The notes under the pieces: model-generated
The model's database searches: none
Seen by the model: only the letters and a program-made list of their open reading frames with translations
Told to the model about the DNA's origin: nothing
Shown here: in pieces, positions 49,006 through 58,914 of the stretch
Position numbering within the stretch: position 1 is the first letter of the stretch
How the letters are laid out: every line of letters begins with the position of its first letter
Assembly: GCA_934317845.1 (NCBI GenBank)
Contig: CAKRES010000008.1
Location: 1 to 64,000, forward strand
Length of the DNA stretch: 64,000 nucleotides
DNA from: an uncultured Lachnospiraceae bacterium
GTDB taxonomy: Bacteria; Bacillota; Clostridia; Lachnospirales; Lachnospiraceae
Direction of reading: 5' to 3'
Made by a program: the position numbers and the translations under genes

Positions 49006-51146
49006 TCTGATTCCTCCTTTTTAAGTACCGGAGCAATGATCGGTTCAAACACTCTGCGATCCTGCATTTTTTTATCCGGTACATTTTGCTTCGCCTGCTC
49101 GCAGAAATAATCCTGTGAGTTGATACTTTCTTTTCCTCTGCGATCCGGTTTGACATAGCTGCCATCCGGATTCAGAATATGAGCTTTCACATTATCCGAA
49201 AGTTCTACTTCCAGAATATGTACAACCTCTTCCTTCAGCACTTCATCCTCGACCGGGAACAGTATTTCCACACGACGATTCAGGTTACGCGGCATCCAAT
49301 CGGCACTGGACATATACACTTCATCCCAGCCATCATTGTAAAAGTAGTAAATACGGCTGTGCTCCAAGAAATTACCGACAATAGAACGAACTGTAATATT
49401 TTCACTGATGCCCGGTATTCCTACCTTTAAGCAGCAGATACCACGCACGATCAGATCAATCTTTACTCCGGCTGCCGAGGCCTCATAAAGAGCTGCAATA
49501 ATGCCATGATCGCAAAGGGAATTCATCTTTGCTACAATTCTGGCTTCCTTGCCTTCCTCTGCATGCCTTTGTTCCCTTCTGATCAATTCTAAGAAACGAT
49601 CCCGAAGCCAGATCGGGGCACATGCAAGCTTATTCCAGACTGGCGGCTCTGAATAACCGGAAAGCATATTAAAGACTGCAGTTGCATCCTCTCCGATCAA
49701 TTCCGAAGCGGTGAACATACCAAGATCAGTATACAGCTTTGCAGTACTGTCATTGTAGTTGCCTGTTCCCAGATGAACATACCGGCGAATACCATCTTCT
49801 TCCCGGCGCACCACCAATGTGATCTTACTGTGTGTCTTCAAGCCCACCAGTCCATAAATAACATGGCAGCCTGCCTGTTCCAGTTTCTTCGCCCAGATAA
49901 TATTATTTTCCTCATCAAAACGAGCTTTTAACTCTACTAAAACCGTGACCTGTTTTCCATTTTCTGCCGCCTGTGCAAGTGCTGCAATGATCGGGGAGTG
50001 TCCCGATACACGGTACAACGTCTGCTTGATCGCCAGTACAGAAGGGTCTTTTGCCGCAAGCTTTACAAAATCCACGACCGGATCAAACGTTTCATACGGG
50101 TGGTGCAGTAAAATATCACGCTTTCGGATCTGCTCAAACAGATTCTGCTCCGGCACCAGCATCTTTGCCGGTTGTGGCACCCATTTTTTGTAACGCAGGT
50201 GTTCAAATTCCGGCATGCCGCTGATCTTCATAAGGAAGGTCAGATCCAGTGGTCCCTGAATAGAGAAAACATCCTCGTCATTGACAGACAACTGTTTTTT
50301 CAATTCTTTTAGCAGCTTTTTATCTGCGTGTGCTTCAATCTCCAGCTTGATCACCTCGCCCCACTGGCGGCGTTTCAACTGTTTTTCAATCTCCTGCAAC
50401 AGATCCTCTGCCTCTTCCTCATCAATACTTAGATCTGCATTTCTCATAATACGATATGGATGAGCACATATGACACGATTGTTCAAAAAGAGCTTTTGCA
50501 GATTCTTTTCTATGATCTCCTCTAAGAGGATTACCTTTTTTCCTTCTCCCTCTTCTGCCGGAAGCGGCACAATTCTTGGAAGCACTGACGGCACCTGTAC
50601 GGTGGCAAGATCGTACTCTCCACCATGATCCCGATTCGAGATCAACGCAGCAATGTTCAGTGTTTTATTTCTGACTAATGGAAATGGTCTTGAGGAATCC
50701 ACCGCCATCGGCGTCAGTACCGGATAAACATTTTTCTCAAAGTAATCATCCACATAAGCGACCTGTTTTTCATCCAACTGTTCATAATGCTCAATCAGAT
50801 GAAGTCCCTCTTTTTTCATTGCAGGAAGCAGCATCCGGTTTAAGGTATGATACTGATCTTCCATCAGTCGATGGGTTTTTTCATTGATTGCACCAAGCTG
50901 CTGTTTTGCTGTCATACCGGCAATATCTTTTTTGGTATATCCTGCATGCTCCTGATCCTTTAACGACGCCACCCGCACCATGAAAAATTCATCCAGATTG
51001 GATGCGGTGATACTAAGGAATTTGATCCGTTCAAACAGTGGTATGCTCCTATCCTGCGCTTCATGCAGTACCCGGTAATTAAAATCAATCCACGACAATT
51101 CCCGGTTAGAATAATATTCCGATCTGGTATACTTTTTATCTGCCAT
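49002..51146 (-). CDS. ppk1: Polyphosphate kinase 1
   Basis: 714 aa, typical PPK1. It polymerises ATP gamma-phosphate into polyphosphate. N-terminal RELSWIDFNYRVLHEA, then HHPYETFDPVVDFV, LAIKQTLYRVSG, and the catalytic histidine segment THSKITLVVRRE followed by VHLGTGNYNDSTA. The C-terminus holds DWMPRNLNRRVEILFPV. GGAGG site. Its ATG overlaps the stop of the exopolyphosphatase-like gene by one base, so synthesis and breakdown genes are coupled. Confidence 0.96.
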   Translation of the reverse strand: MADKKYTRSEYYSNRELSWIDFNYRVLHEAQDRSIPLFERIKFLSITASNLDEFFMVRVASLKDQEHAGYTKKDIAGMTAKQQLGAINEKTHRLMEDQYHTLNRMLLPAMKKEGLHLIEHYEQLDEKQVAYVDDYFEKNVYPVLTPMAVDSSRPFPLVRNKTLNIAALISNRDHGGEYDLATVQVPSVLPRIVPLPAEEGEGKKVILLEEIIEKNLQKLFLNNRVICAHPYRIMRNADLSIDEEEAEDLLQEIEKQLKRRQWGEVIKLEIEAHADKKLLKELKKQLSVNDEDVFSIQGPLDLTFLMKISGMPEFEHLRYKKWVPQPAKMLVPEQNLFEQIRKRDILLHHPYETFDPVVDFVKLAAKDPSVLAIKQTLYRVSGHSPIIAALAQAAENGKQVTVLVELKARFDEENNIIWAKKLEQAGCHVIYGLVGLKTHSKITLVVRREEDGIRRYVHLGTGNYNDSTAKLYTDLGMFTASELIGEDATAVFNMLSGYSEPPVWNKLACAPIWLRDRFLELIRREQRHAEEGKEARIVAKMNSLCDHGIIAALYEASAAGVKIDLIVRGICCLKVGIPGISENITVRSIVGNFLEHSRIYYFYNDGWDEVYMSSADWMPRNLNRRVEILFPVEDEVLKEEVVHILEVELSDNVKAHILNPDGSYVKPDRRGKESINSQDYFCEQAKQNVPDKKMQDRRVFEPIIAPVLKKEESD

Positions 51147-52681
51147 TAAAACGACCTCCTTTGCTTGATCATTGGACGTATTCCATAAACTTCTTCAAAG
51201 AAATCTGCCTTACTTTTAAACAATGCCTTTTCTAAAGATATATCTTCCATCGCATCAGTAGAAAGGACCAGTTTATTTTCACTAAGTGACACCTTGATCT
51301 TGGTGATCTTTTGTTTATGGCTGCGGTCTAAGGCATTGGCAACACGTAAGATTGCCGTGAGTTTGCTGATCAATATGTATTCCTCTCTGCTAATTTCCCC
51401 TTCTATCCGGTCATAGGATGGAAGCCAGACCGTATTATACTTTACAAGATTGGCAACCAACTGACGTTCCCTATGGGAAAGGCCAATGATCTCTGTTCCC
51501 ATGATGATATTGTAACCATCCGCCCCACCGGAATTCATATTTACATATTTACCACAGTCATGCAAGATCACCGCAAGCTGCAAGAGCAGGCGGGAACGCT
51601 TATTCAACCCGTGGATCTTCTTCATCCGGTCAAAAATCTCCAGTGCGATCACCATGACATCATTGATATGTGTTTTGTTGCAATGGTACCGTTTCGCCAG
51701 ATTTTTGGAAATAGAAAGAATATCCTCCTCAAAATTATGGTTTAACACTACCTTCTTCTTCTGGTCTGCATAATCTGCCGCGATCGCATCACACAGATCG
51801 ATCCCCGGCGTCCAGATAAGCTCTGCTTTAGAACGGTCCAAAAACATTTTATATACGATCACCGCCGGAAGCAACAGATTCGCCACCTCCACCGGAATCC
51901 CGTATTTCATACTCATGTGCTGCGGCTTGATATGCTGCACCCGTTCATAGATCATATTGATCTGCTCCTGGGTAACGGATTTTTTTATAGCAAGCTCCGG
52001 CACCAGCTTCACCAGTGCAGAAATCTCATCTCCCACTGCAATGATATTTTTTATGGCATGGTCTTTCATGTAAAAATTCTCAAAGGTAGACAGTTCATTC
52101 CCAATATATTCTTCGATCATATCCTGAAACCCACTGACACGTTCCTGTTCATTCTCTAATAATCCCTGCACCCGCATCGCCCCAATGCGCAGCCTTTGCG
52201 ATACTGCAAGAGCCTGTTTATCAAATATGGAAATCTGTACGCTTCCAGCTCCCATATCTAATATTGCTGTGTCCTTCTGGATCACTGCATTAAAATCAGA
52301 TGTATGACTGGCAATTCCCTTATACATCAGATAATGCCGCTCAGAGTTGCTTACAATACGAACAGAAAGTCCGGTACGAAGGGCAATCTGATCTAATATC
52401 ACCTCTCGGTTTGCCGCTTCACGGATTGCTGTAGAACCATAGGCAAGATACTCCGTCACCTTGTATTCCTTCATTTTCTCTTTAAACCGCAGCAATACCT
52501 GGCAAAGCTCCTCCACCAATTCATAAGAGATTTTTCCAATCCGGAATGTATCTCTTCCAAGAGCCAGATATTGACTGACATAATCCAACGTTTTGATTCC
52601 TTTCGACGCACTGATCTGATAAATCTTCATTGAAACATCATTTGATCCCACATCAATTGCTGCAAATAATGTATATGCCAT
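51146..52681 (-). CDS. Exopolyphosphatase/GppA-like phosphatase with HD domain
   Basis: 511 aa from the ATG at 52681 (GAGGTG, six-base spacing). The N-terminal Ppx/GppA actin-like domain opens FAAIDVGSNDVSMKIY, with AYGSTAIREAANR and AILDMGAGSVQIS (the Glu of the usual GGGS is absent: here GAGS). The C-terminal ~190 residues are HD-like (LHDCGKYVNMNSGG, LSHRERQLVANLVKY). It may hydrolyse polyphosphate or (p)ppGpp-type nucleotides. First gene of the ppx-ppk-ansA run. Confidence 0.88.
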   Translation of the reverse strand: MAYTLFAAIDVGSNDVSMKIYQISASKGIKTLDYVSQYLALGRDTFRIGKISYELVEELCQVLLRFKEKMKEYKVTEYLAYGSTAIREAANREVILDQIALRTGLSVRIVSNSERHYLMYKGIASHTSDFNAVIQKDTAILDMGAGSVQISIFDKQALAVSQRLRIGAMRVQGLLENEQERVSGFQDMIEEYIGNELSTFENFYMKDHAIKNIIAVGDEISALVKLVPELAIKKSVTQEQINMIYERVQHIKPQHMSMKYGIPVEVANLLLPAVIVYKMFLDRSKAELIWTPGIDLCDAIAADYADQKKKVVLNHNFEEDILSISKNLAKRYHCNKTHINDVMVIALEIFDRMKKIHGLNKRSRLLLQLAVILHDCGKYVNMNSGGADGYNIIMGTEIIGLSHRERQLVANLVKYNTVWLPSYDRIEGEISREEYILISKLTAILRVANALDRSHKQKITKIKVSLSENKLVLSTDAMEDISLEKALFKSKADFFEEVYGIRPMIKQRRSF

Positions 52682-52758
52682 AATCATCACCTCTTCTCTT
52701 CATTTTACTAAAAATAAGAGAAAAAAACCACTCTTTCTTGTTCCTTTTTATTTGAAAA

Positions 52759-52782
52759 AGGATCACCCTCACGGATGATCCT
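52759..52782 (-). terminator. Terminator of cspA
   Basis: GGATCATCC and GGGTGATCC arms, GTGA loop, then TTTTTC on the minus strand, 53 bases after the cold-shock gene. Confidence 0.85.
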
Positions 52783-52834
52783 TCGAATCAATGTCTCTTT
52801 AAAATGTATCTCTATCAAAAATAGTACGCTTCAA

Positions 52835-53038
52835 TTAGGCAATGACACTTACTTCTGTAGCCTGTGGTCCCTTCTCACCATCTACTACTTCAAACTGAAC
52901 TTTCTGGCCATCTTCCAATGACTTGTATCCATCTGCGACGATTCCAGAGAAATGTACGAATACATCGTTGCCCTCTTCATCAGAGATAAATCCAAATCCT
53001 TTTTTTGCGTTGAACCATTTTACAGTACCTTGTTTCAT
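52835..53038 (-). CDS. Cold-shock protein (CspA family)
   Basis: 67 aa. Single cold-shock domain: KWFNAKKGFGFI (RNP1) and VFVHFSGI (RNP2), then GPQATEVSVI at the end. It binds single-stranded RNA and DNA and melts mRNA structure at low temperature. Strong GGAGG site and a ~55-base leader. Monocistronic between its own promoter and terminator. Confidence 0.97.
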   Translation of the reverse strand: MKQGTVKWFNAKKGFGFISDEEGNDVFVHFSGIVADGYKSLEDGQKVQFEVVDGEKGPQATEVSVIA

Positions 53039-53100
53039 GTTTCCTGTTCCTCCATAAACTAAAAATGTATACCCGGTTTTCTCTTGTTCCGAGCAAAAGT

Positions 53101-53130
53101 ATTATACCACAAAAAAACAGACTCCGTCAA
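53101..53130 (-). promoter_or_regulatory. Promoter of the cold-shock gene
   Basis: TTGACG (53125-53130), 18-base spacer, TATAAT (53101-53106) on the minus strand. Confidence 0.7.
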
Positions 53131-53157
53131 ACAATTTCCTATGTAAAATCTACTTTT

Positions 53158-54063
53158 TCAAAGCATCAGGACACGCTCTTTTTCGACATCATAATAATAA
53201 ATGTTTTCAGATAACACTTCCCCTTGAGAGACAGTTGTTTCATTTGCTTCCTTTACCATACTTTTAAAATACGAAACGCTCTGTCCCTCCTGCTCCGGAA
53301 CAAGCAGCATTTCATGGATACTGCTCGGGAACAGATAAAAGCTGCCGTGTAATCGTTTGGCAACCTGCGATAGTAGCCCCTGATAGAGTACCACACCGGC
53401 TCCGTTGACCCGCTGTTCGTTTGTCAGAACATACATTTTGCAGCTCAGTTCGCAAAGCTCCTCTGCAAGCGGTGCACCATCCATTTTCTTAAGCAATTCG
53501 ATCATATCATGACATTCCCATGGAAAGAGACGCTCTGTATTATTAAGTGCCACCTCATAAAGCTCCGGCACTGTAATGTTCCAAAGATGACATTCCCGGT
53601 GCGTGATCAGAGCCGAAGCGATCCCCACTTCATCCTGGTGCGCCAGCCAGCGAAACGTGATCGCGAGATCATGCCACATAATATACGGAGCATCCGTTAA
53701 AAGTTCCTTGTTCTTCTCATAATTTAACAGACGCAGGACAATATGTTCCTTCATCTGGGAATAGTCGGAGATCTGCTCCACATTCACCATCATACTGCCA
53801 CAGTGCATCCGGTAAAAACGAGCCATATCAGAAAGCAGATCCGAAAATGCCTCTCCTTCCTTATACCGCTGGTAATAATGATCTAAATAAATTGATGGGG
53901 AACAGTTTTTTCCTTCCGGCAAGATTTGTAATGCCCATAGCCTGATCCCGTTGTTTTTCGTTACTTCATGCACATAAATCCGGGCATTTTCATACTCAGG
54001 AAGCACTGTTAAGATCTGCTTGTGTACCATTTCCCGGAATTCTGTAAACGACTGTTTTTCCAT
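53158..54063 (-). CDS. DUF5688-family protein
   Basis: 301 aa, soluble, without a signal peptide. It resembles the DUF5688 proteins common in Lachnospiraceae: FREMVHKQILTVLP, ILPEGKNCSPSIYLDHYYQRY, a long helical middle and ITVPELYEVALNNTERLFP. The function is unknown; the proteins often occur in several copies per genome. It has its own promoter and GAGGAGG site. Monocistronic. Confidence 0.8.
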   Translation of the reverse strand: MEKQSFTEFREMVHKQILTVLPEYENARIYVHEVTKNNGIRLWALQILPEGKNCSPSIYLDHYYQRYKEGEAFSDLLSDMARFYRMHCGSMMVNVEQISDYSQMKEHIVLRLLNYEKNKELLTDAPYIMWHDLAITFRWLAHQDEVGIASALITHRECHLWNITVPELYEVALNNTERLFPWECHDMIELLKKMDGAPLAEELCELSCKMYVLTNEQRVNGAGVVLYQGLLSQVAKRLHGSFYLFPSSIHEMLLVPEQEGQSVSYFKSMVKEANETTVSQGEVLSENIYYYDVEKERVLML

Positions 54064-54125
54064 AATCCTCCTCGTTCATCTGCCTTCGTCAAGGCTCATT
54101 TTGCGTGCATGCATCACATATTTTT

Positions 54126-54155
54126 ATTATAGGCTCTCATGGCAGTCCTGTCCAA
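54126..54155 (-). promoter_or_regulatory. Promoter of the DUF5688 gene
   Basis: TTGGAC (54150-54155), 18-base spacer, TATAAT (54126-54131) on the minus strand. Confidence 0.55.
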
Positions 54156-54189
54156 AACTTTGTCGTTGTCAGACACAGTCGAAAAAAAA

Positions 54190-54217
54190 CGAAACAATGG
54201 AAAAATCCACTGTTTCG
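54190..54217 (-). terminator. Terminator after hisC
   Basis: CGAAACA-G-TGGA and TCCA-T-TGTTTCG arms, 4-base loop, followed by TTTTTTTT on the minus strand. Confidence 0.9.
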
Positions 54218-54242
54218 TGTCGAATATTACAGAATGACTGGA

Positions 54243-54271
54243 AGATAAGTCGAAGTCACTTCGACTTATCT
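54243..54271. repeat. Perfect 14-base inverted repeat after the hisC stop codon
   Basis: AGATAAGTCGAAGT and ACTTCGACTTATCT separated by one base, abutting the stop codon at 54272. There is no T-tract, and a separate classic terminator lies 26 bases further on. Confidence 0.8.
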
Positions 54272-55321
54272 TTAGTTTAAATATGCTTTTAAGAAATCTA
54301 AAAAAGCGTGCATTTCTTCATCGGTTCCGATCGTAATACGCAGATAGTTGTCGATGCGCGGTTTGTCAAAGTATCGCACGTAGATATGCTTCTTCCTCGC
54401 TGCCTCGAATATATCCCTTGCTTTCGCAGTTTTGTGAGTAACAAATAAAAAGTTGGAACTGCTGTCTTCAAATACAAATCCCAGTTTTCTCATCTCTTCA
54501 CTAAACCATTTGCGTGTATCCATGATCTTTTGGACATGCTCTTTAAAATATGGCTCATCCTCTAAAGATGCTACACCGAGCGTGATGGCGGCCTGATTCA
54601 TTGTATAGGAATTATAAGACTGCTTCACATCATTCAATGCCTTTATCAGGTCTTTGCTTCCCATGCAGTAACCAATCCTCATTCCGGCCAAAGAACGGGA
54701 TTTGGAATAAGTACGTACCACTAAAAGATTGTCATACCGTGAAAGAAGCGGCAGTGCACTTTCTCCACCAAAGTCAATGTAAGCTTCATCCACGATCACA
54801 ACACTATCCGGATTGTTCTTCACGATCTCCTCTACAAACGATATCGGTTCTAATATTCCAGTTGGTGCATTGGGATTTGGAAATACAATACCGCCATTCG
54901 GCATTAGATAATCATCTAACCTCAAATGGAACTGCTCATCCAGCGGTTGTTTCGCATACGGGATCCGGAACAGATCTGCCCATACATCGTAAAAAGAATA
55001 AGTGATATCCGGAAACAGAATTGGTTTATCTGAATTAAAAAAGGTCAAAAAGCTCATCGCAAGAACATCATCTGATCCTACTCCGACAAATACCTGCTCA
55101 TCCTGAAGCCCATGATATTCTGCCAGTGCATGCACCAACTTCGATACCGTTGGATCCGGATACAAGCGCAGTCGTTCGATCGAAGTACGCATTTCTTCTA
55201 CCTTTGGTGATGGCGGGTATGGATTCTCATTGGTGTTTAATTTGATCACATCGTTCTCTTTGGGCTGTTCTCCCGGAACATAAGGAGTCACTTTCCGGAT
55301 ATTGTCTTTCCATTTCTGCAT
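54272..55321 (-). CDS. hisC: Histidinol-phosphate aminotransferase
   Basis: 349 aa, usual HisC length. Class I/II PLP transaminase: IKLNTNENPYPPSP, PNPNAPTGI, VIVDEAYIDF, the PLP lysine in VVRTYSKSRSLAGMRIGY and YLRITIGTDEEM at the end. It converts imidazole-acetol phosphate to histidinol phosphate. It is not in a his operon here, but follows another aminotransferase by 41 bases. Relatives may act on aromatic amino acids, so HisC is the best but not the only reading. Confidence 0.88.
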   Translation of the reverse strand: MQKWKDNIRKVTPYVPGEQPKENDVIKLNTNENPYPPSPKVEEMRTSIERLRLYPDPTVSKLVHALAEYHGLQDEQVFVGVGSDDVLAMSFLTFFNSDKPILFPDITYSFYDVWADLFRIPYAKQPLDEQFHLRLDDYLMPNGGIVFPNPNAPTGILEPISFVEEIVKNNPDSVVIVDEAYIDFGGESALPLLSRYDNLLVVRTYSKSRSLAGMRIGYCMGSKDLIKALNDVKQSYNSYTMNQAAITLGVASLEDEPYFKEHVQKIMDTRKWFSEEMRKLGFVFEDSSSNFLFVTHKTAKARDIFEAARKKHIYVRYFDKPRIDNYLRITIGTDEEMHAFLDFLKAYLN

Positions 55322-55335
55322 TTGTCTACCTCCAT

Positions 55336-55357
55336 ATATTAGATAACTATCTAATAT
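55336..55357. repeat. 22-base palindrome between two aminotransferase genes
   Basis: ATATTAGATA and TATCTAATAT separated by AC, two bases from the hisC ribosome-binding site (55329-55333). Either an operator or an mRNA hairpin. Confidence 0.75.
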
Positions 55358-55362
55358 CCATT

Positions 55363-56556
55363 CTAACCTCTGTATTCTTTCATCAGTTTTTCAAACAACG
55401 GGAGTGCGCGTTCTACTCTTTCCGTTGGTACACAGTACGACAAGCGGAAATGTCCCTTGCAGGAGAAGCTGTCACTCGGAACCAGCAACAGGTCATACGC
55501 CTGCGCCCGCTTGCAAAATGCCCCGGCATCCTCTTCTAAACATTTCGGGAAAATGTAAAATGTACCATCCGGTTTCACTACAGAATAGCCCATATCCGTT
55601 AAACTGTCATATAAAATGTTTCGGTTCTTTTCATAAATTGAAATATCAGAAACCTCATTCACGCAATCACGCACTACCATCTGGAACATGGACGGTACAC
55701 CAACGTAACCAAGCTCCCTTGCCACTGCTCCGATCGTTCCAAACATCAGATCTGCATCAGCAATCTCGTCCGTAAACGCAATATATCCCACACGTTCTCC
55801 CGGAAGGGACAGGGATTTGCTGTAAGAATAACATACCAGTGTGTTTTTGTAATACTTTGGTACATAAGGCACTGTCTTTTTGTCAAACACGATCTCACGA
55901 TACGGTTCATCAGAAATGATATAGATCGCCCGACCGTATTTATTGCTGGCTTCTTCCAAAACAGCAGCCAGCTTCTGAATCGTTTCTTCTGAATAAACAA
56001 CACCGGTTGGATTGTTCGGACTGTTGATGATAACTGCTCTTGTATGTTCATTGATGCTCTGCTCTAATGCCGTAAAATTGATCTGAAAATCAGAAGGATC
56101 TGCGCTCACCTCAGTCACTTTTACGCCTGCCCCTTCAATAAAACATTTGTACTCCGGAAAATATGGTGCACAGACAATGATCTCATCCCCGCATCCGGCA
56201 TCCGCTAACACACGGAAGCACAGAGAAATTGCTCCTGCCGCACCGATCGTCATAAAAATATTATTTTTGTGATAGCTCATACCATACCGGGCATTTAAGT
56301 TATCTGCGATCGCCTGTCTGGTATCGTCATATCCTACGGCGCTTGGATAGCCATGTAAAAAACAAGGATCCTCGGTATTTAACAGGCGGATCGCTGTTTC
56401 ATTCACGGCAGCAGGTGCCGGAACGCTTGGATTTCCAATACTGAAATCAAATACATTTTCTGCTCCGACAACTGCGGCACGCTGTTTTCCATATTCAAAG
56501 ATCTCACGGATGACAGAGCTTTGTCCTGCCACCTTTGCATATTTTTGTGCTAACAT
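55363..56556 (-). CDS. Class I PLP-dependent aminotransferase
   Basis: 397 aa, AspC/AlaT-like. FDFSIGNPSVPAPAAVNETAI, INSPNNPTGVVYSEETI, IISDEPYREIVFD, PLP lysine in CYSYSKSLSLPGERVGYIAF, and FRLSYCVPTERVERALP at the end. It likely transaminates aspartate, alanine or an aromatic amino acid. AGGAGG site. Lies between a flavin reductase-like gene and hisC in the aspS run. Confidence 0.9.
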   Translation of the reverse strand: MLAQKYAKVAGQSSVIREIFEYGKQRAAVVGAENVFDFSIGNPSVPAPAAVNETAIRLLNTEDPCFLHGYPSAVGYDDTRQAIADNLNARYGMSYHKNNIFMTIGAAGAISLCFRVLADAGCGDEIIVCAPYFPEYKCFIEGAGVKVTEVSADPSDFQINFTALEQSINEHTRAVIINSPNNPTGVVYSEETIQKLAAVLEEASNKYGRAIYIISDEPYREIVFDKKTVPYVPKYYKNTLVCYSYSKSLSLPGERVGYIAFTDEIADADLMFGTIGAVARELGYVGVPSMFQMVVRDCVNEVSDISIYEKNRNILYDSLTDMGYSVVKPDGTFYIFPKCLEEDAGAFCKRAQAYDLLLVPSDSFSCKGHFRLSYCVPTERVERALPLFEKLMKEYRG

Positions 56557-56582
56557 AATCTTCCTCCTTGGCTTTTTATCTC

Positions 56583-57083
56583 TTACTGCACCATCACTTT
56601 TTTAATCTCTGCAATATAATAGCGGTGGTAATCCTTGTTCGGGTAATTGATCGCATCATTTTCCTTTTCTAAGAAGGTATCCGGATCAATGTCTCCCTCA
56701 CAGAGCTTTTTGCAGACCAATACCATCTGTGCTTCCTTGACATAAGGTACACCGTCTTCAAAGGCTTTCGTAATACCTGCTGCCTCAAATTTATCTGCTA
56801 CGTCTCTTCCGGATTTGGCGCCGCAGTATTTCAATGCCTCACGGAATTCTTCCGGCAATACACTGATGGAAAAGCAGTCACAGGCATCGATAAATTCCTT
56901 CGTATAACGCTGTGGACGAATGTAGATCGTAGCGGTTGGTTTGTTCCAGAAAATGCCAAAACCGCCCCAGCTTACAGTCATGGTGTTGCATTTTTCTTCC
57001 GTTCCGGCAGAAACCAACGCCCATTTGTCTTTTAATACATCGAATAAATTGTCCTTGATCTCACTTACTGTAATTTCTTTCAT
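56583..57083 (-). CDS. Flavin reductase-like FMN-binding protein
   Basis: 166 aa. Flavin_Reduct fold: ALVSAGTEEKCNTMTVSWGGFGIFWNKPTATIYIRPQRYTKEFID and FSISVLPEEF. Members bind FMN and serve as NAD(P)H flavin reductases or as electron-transfer partners. GGAGG site. 94 bases after aspS. Confidence 0.87.
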   Translation of the reverse strand: MKEITVSEIKDNLFDVLKDKWALVSAGTEEKCNTMTVSWGGFGIFWNKPTATIYIRPQRYTKEFIDACDCFSISVLPEEFREALKYCGAKSGRDVADKFEAAGITKAFEDGVPYVKEAQMVLVCKKLCEGDIDPDTFLEKENDAINYPNKDYHRYYIAEIKKVMVQ

Positions 57084-57177
57084 GGTAAGATTCCTCCTTT
57101 ATTTCCTTCCTAGATAAGGAAAGCCTTTAAACTACTTTATGCAAATAGTCTAAAAGCTTACCTGATTACTTATATGA

Positions 57178-58914
57178 TTAATCTCGCACTTTTATGTGAA
57201 CCTCCCGAAGCTGCATCTCAGATACTTCGTTTGGTGCGCCACACATGAGATCCTGTGCATTACCATTCATTGGGAATGGAATGATCTCACGGATATTCTC
57301 TTCATTGCGCAAAAGCATGATCATACGATCGACACCAGGAGCCATACCTGCATGTGGTGGTGCTCCAAACTGGAACGCATGATACAGTGCTCCGAACTTG
57401 TTCTTTAAATCTTCCTCGGTATATCCGGCAATCTCAAATGCCTTGATCATAATATCAAGGTTATGGTTTCTGACAGCACCGGAAGAAAGCTCAATACCGT
57501 TACATACGATATCATACTGATATGCTAAAATATCCTCCGGATCTTTTTCTGTTAAAGCAGCAAGACCGCCCTGCGGCATAGAGAATGGGTTATGGGTAAA
57601 GATATACTTTTTCTCTTCCTTGTCATACTCATACATTGGGAAGTCGTTGATATAGCAGAACCGGTAAGCGTTCTTATCAACGAGATCCAGACGCTCGCCA
57701 AGCTCGGTACGGATCTGTCCGGCATAAAGAGATGCCAGCTTTTCATTGTCAGCAATAAAGAAGATCGTATCTCCTGCCTGAAGCCCGGCAAGATTCTTCA
57801 TCTCTTCCTTCATATCATCCGGAATAAATTTATCGATTGGTCCTTTGTAGGAAAGATCTTCCAACACTTCCAGATAACCTAATCCACCCATACCAATGCT
57901 CTGTGCATATTTCAACAGCTTCTCATGCTGTCCTTTGGAAAGTTTGGCATGTACGTTGATCGCACGAACTGTCTTTTTATGAAATGGTTTAAAAGTACAT
58001 CTCTGGAAGAACTCCGTTACATCTAAAATACGAAGCGGATTTCTAAGATCCGGCTTATCTGTACCAAACTCTAACATTGCCTGTTTATAACTGATGATCG
58101 GATAAGGTGCTTTTGTTACTTCATAGCCTTCCGGCGCAAACTTCTCGAATGTAGCAGTCAATACTTCCTCACCAATCTTGAACACATCTTCCTGTGTAGC
58201 AAAACTCATCTCAAAATCCAACTGATAGAACTCTCCCGGTGAACGGTCTGCTCTGGCATCCTCATCACGAAAGCATGGCGCGATCTGGAAATACTTATCT
58301 ACACCGGACACCATCAAAAGCTGCTTATACTGCTGTGGTGCCTGTGGCAGTGCATAAAATTTACCTTTATATTTACGGGATGGTACAATATAATCTCTGG
58401 CACCTTCAGGAGAAGACGCGCAAAGGATCGGTGTCTGCATCTCCAAAAATCCCATGCCGGTCATTTTTTCACGCAGGAAACTGATCACTTTGGAACGAAA
58501 TACCATATTGTCCATGACCTTTTTATTTCTAAGATCCAGATAACGATACTTCAAACGCAGATCTTCTCTGGTTTCCTTTGATGTCATCACTTCAAAAGGA
58601 AGCTGCTGATATACCTTGCCAAGTACCTCTACCTTCTGTGCCTCTAACTCGATCGTACCAGTCGGGATCTTCGGATTAAAGGTCTCCTCATCACGATGCT
58701 CCATCTTACCTGAAACGCTGATACAATCTTCCTTATTCAATCCATCTAACAATGACGTATCCCGCATTACAACCTGTAATACACCATACATATCTCTTAA
58801 GTCGATGAACGAAACACCACCATGGTCACGAATGTTCTCGATCCATCCGGCCACCTGAATCTCTGATCCCACATCGCTCTCGCTGATCTGGTTCAATAAT
58901 CTGTCACGATACAT
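57178..58914 (-). CDS. aspS: Aspartyl-tRNA synthetase
   Basis: 578 aa from the ATG at 58914 (AAAGGAG, ten-base spacing). Class IIb synthetase: N-terminal OB-fold anticodon binding (VAGWIENIRDHGGVSFIDLRD), catalytic motif 2 YFQIAPCFRDEDARADRSPGEFYQLDFEMS, the bacterial GAD insertion domain (about 300-410) and motif 3 GAPPHAGMAPGVDRMIMLL. No T-box is visible in the 95-base gap upstream. Confidence 0.97.
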   Translation of the reverse strand: MYRDRLLNQISESDVGSEIQVAGWIENIRDHGGVSFIDLRDMYGVLQVVMRDTSLLDGLNKEDCISVSGKMEHRDEETFNPKIPTGTIELEAQKVEVLGKVYQQLPFEVMTSKETREDLRLKYRYLDLRNKKVMDNMVFRSKVISFLREKMTGMGFLEMQTPILCASSPEGARDYIVPSRKYKGKFYALPQAPQQYKQLLMVSGVDKYFQIAPCFRDEDARADRSPGEFYQLDFEMSFATQEDVFKIGEEVLTATFEKFAPEGYEVTKAPYPIISYKQAMLEFGTDKPDLRNPLRILDVTEFFQRCTFKPFHKKTVRAINVHAKLSKGQHEKLLKYAQSIGMGGLGYLEVLEDLSYKGPIDKFIPDDMKEEMKNLAGLQAGDTIFFIADNEKLASLYAGQIRTELGERLDLVDKNAYRFCYINDFPMYEYDKEEKKYIFTHNPFSMPQGGLAALTEKDPEDILAYQYDIVCNGIELSSGAVRNHNLDIMIKAFEIAGYTEEDLKNKFGALYHAFQFGAPPHAGMAPGVDRMIMLLRNEENIREIIPFPMNGNAQDLMCGAPNEVSEMQLREVHIKVRD

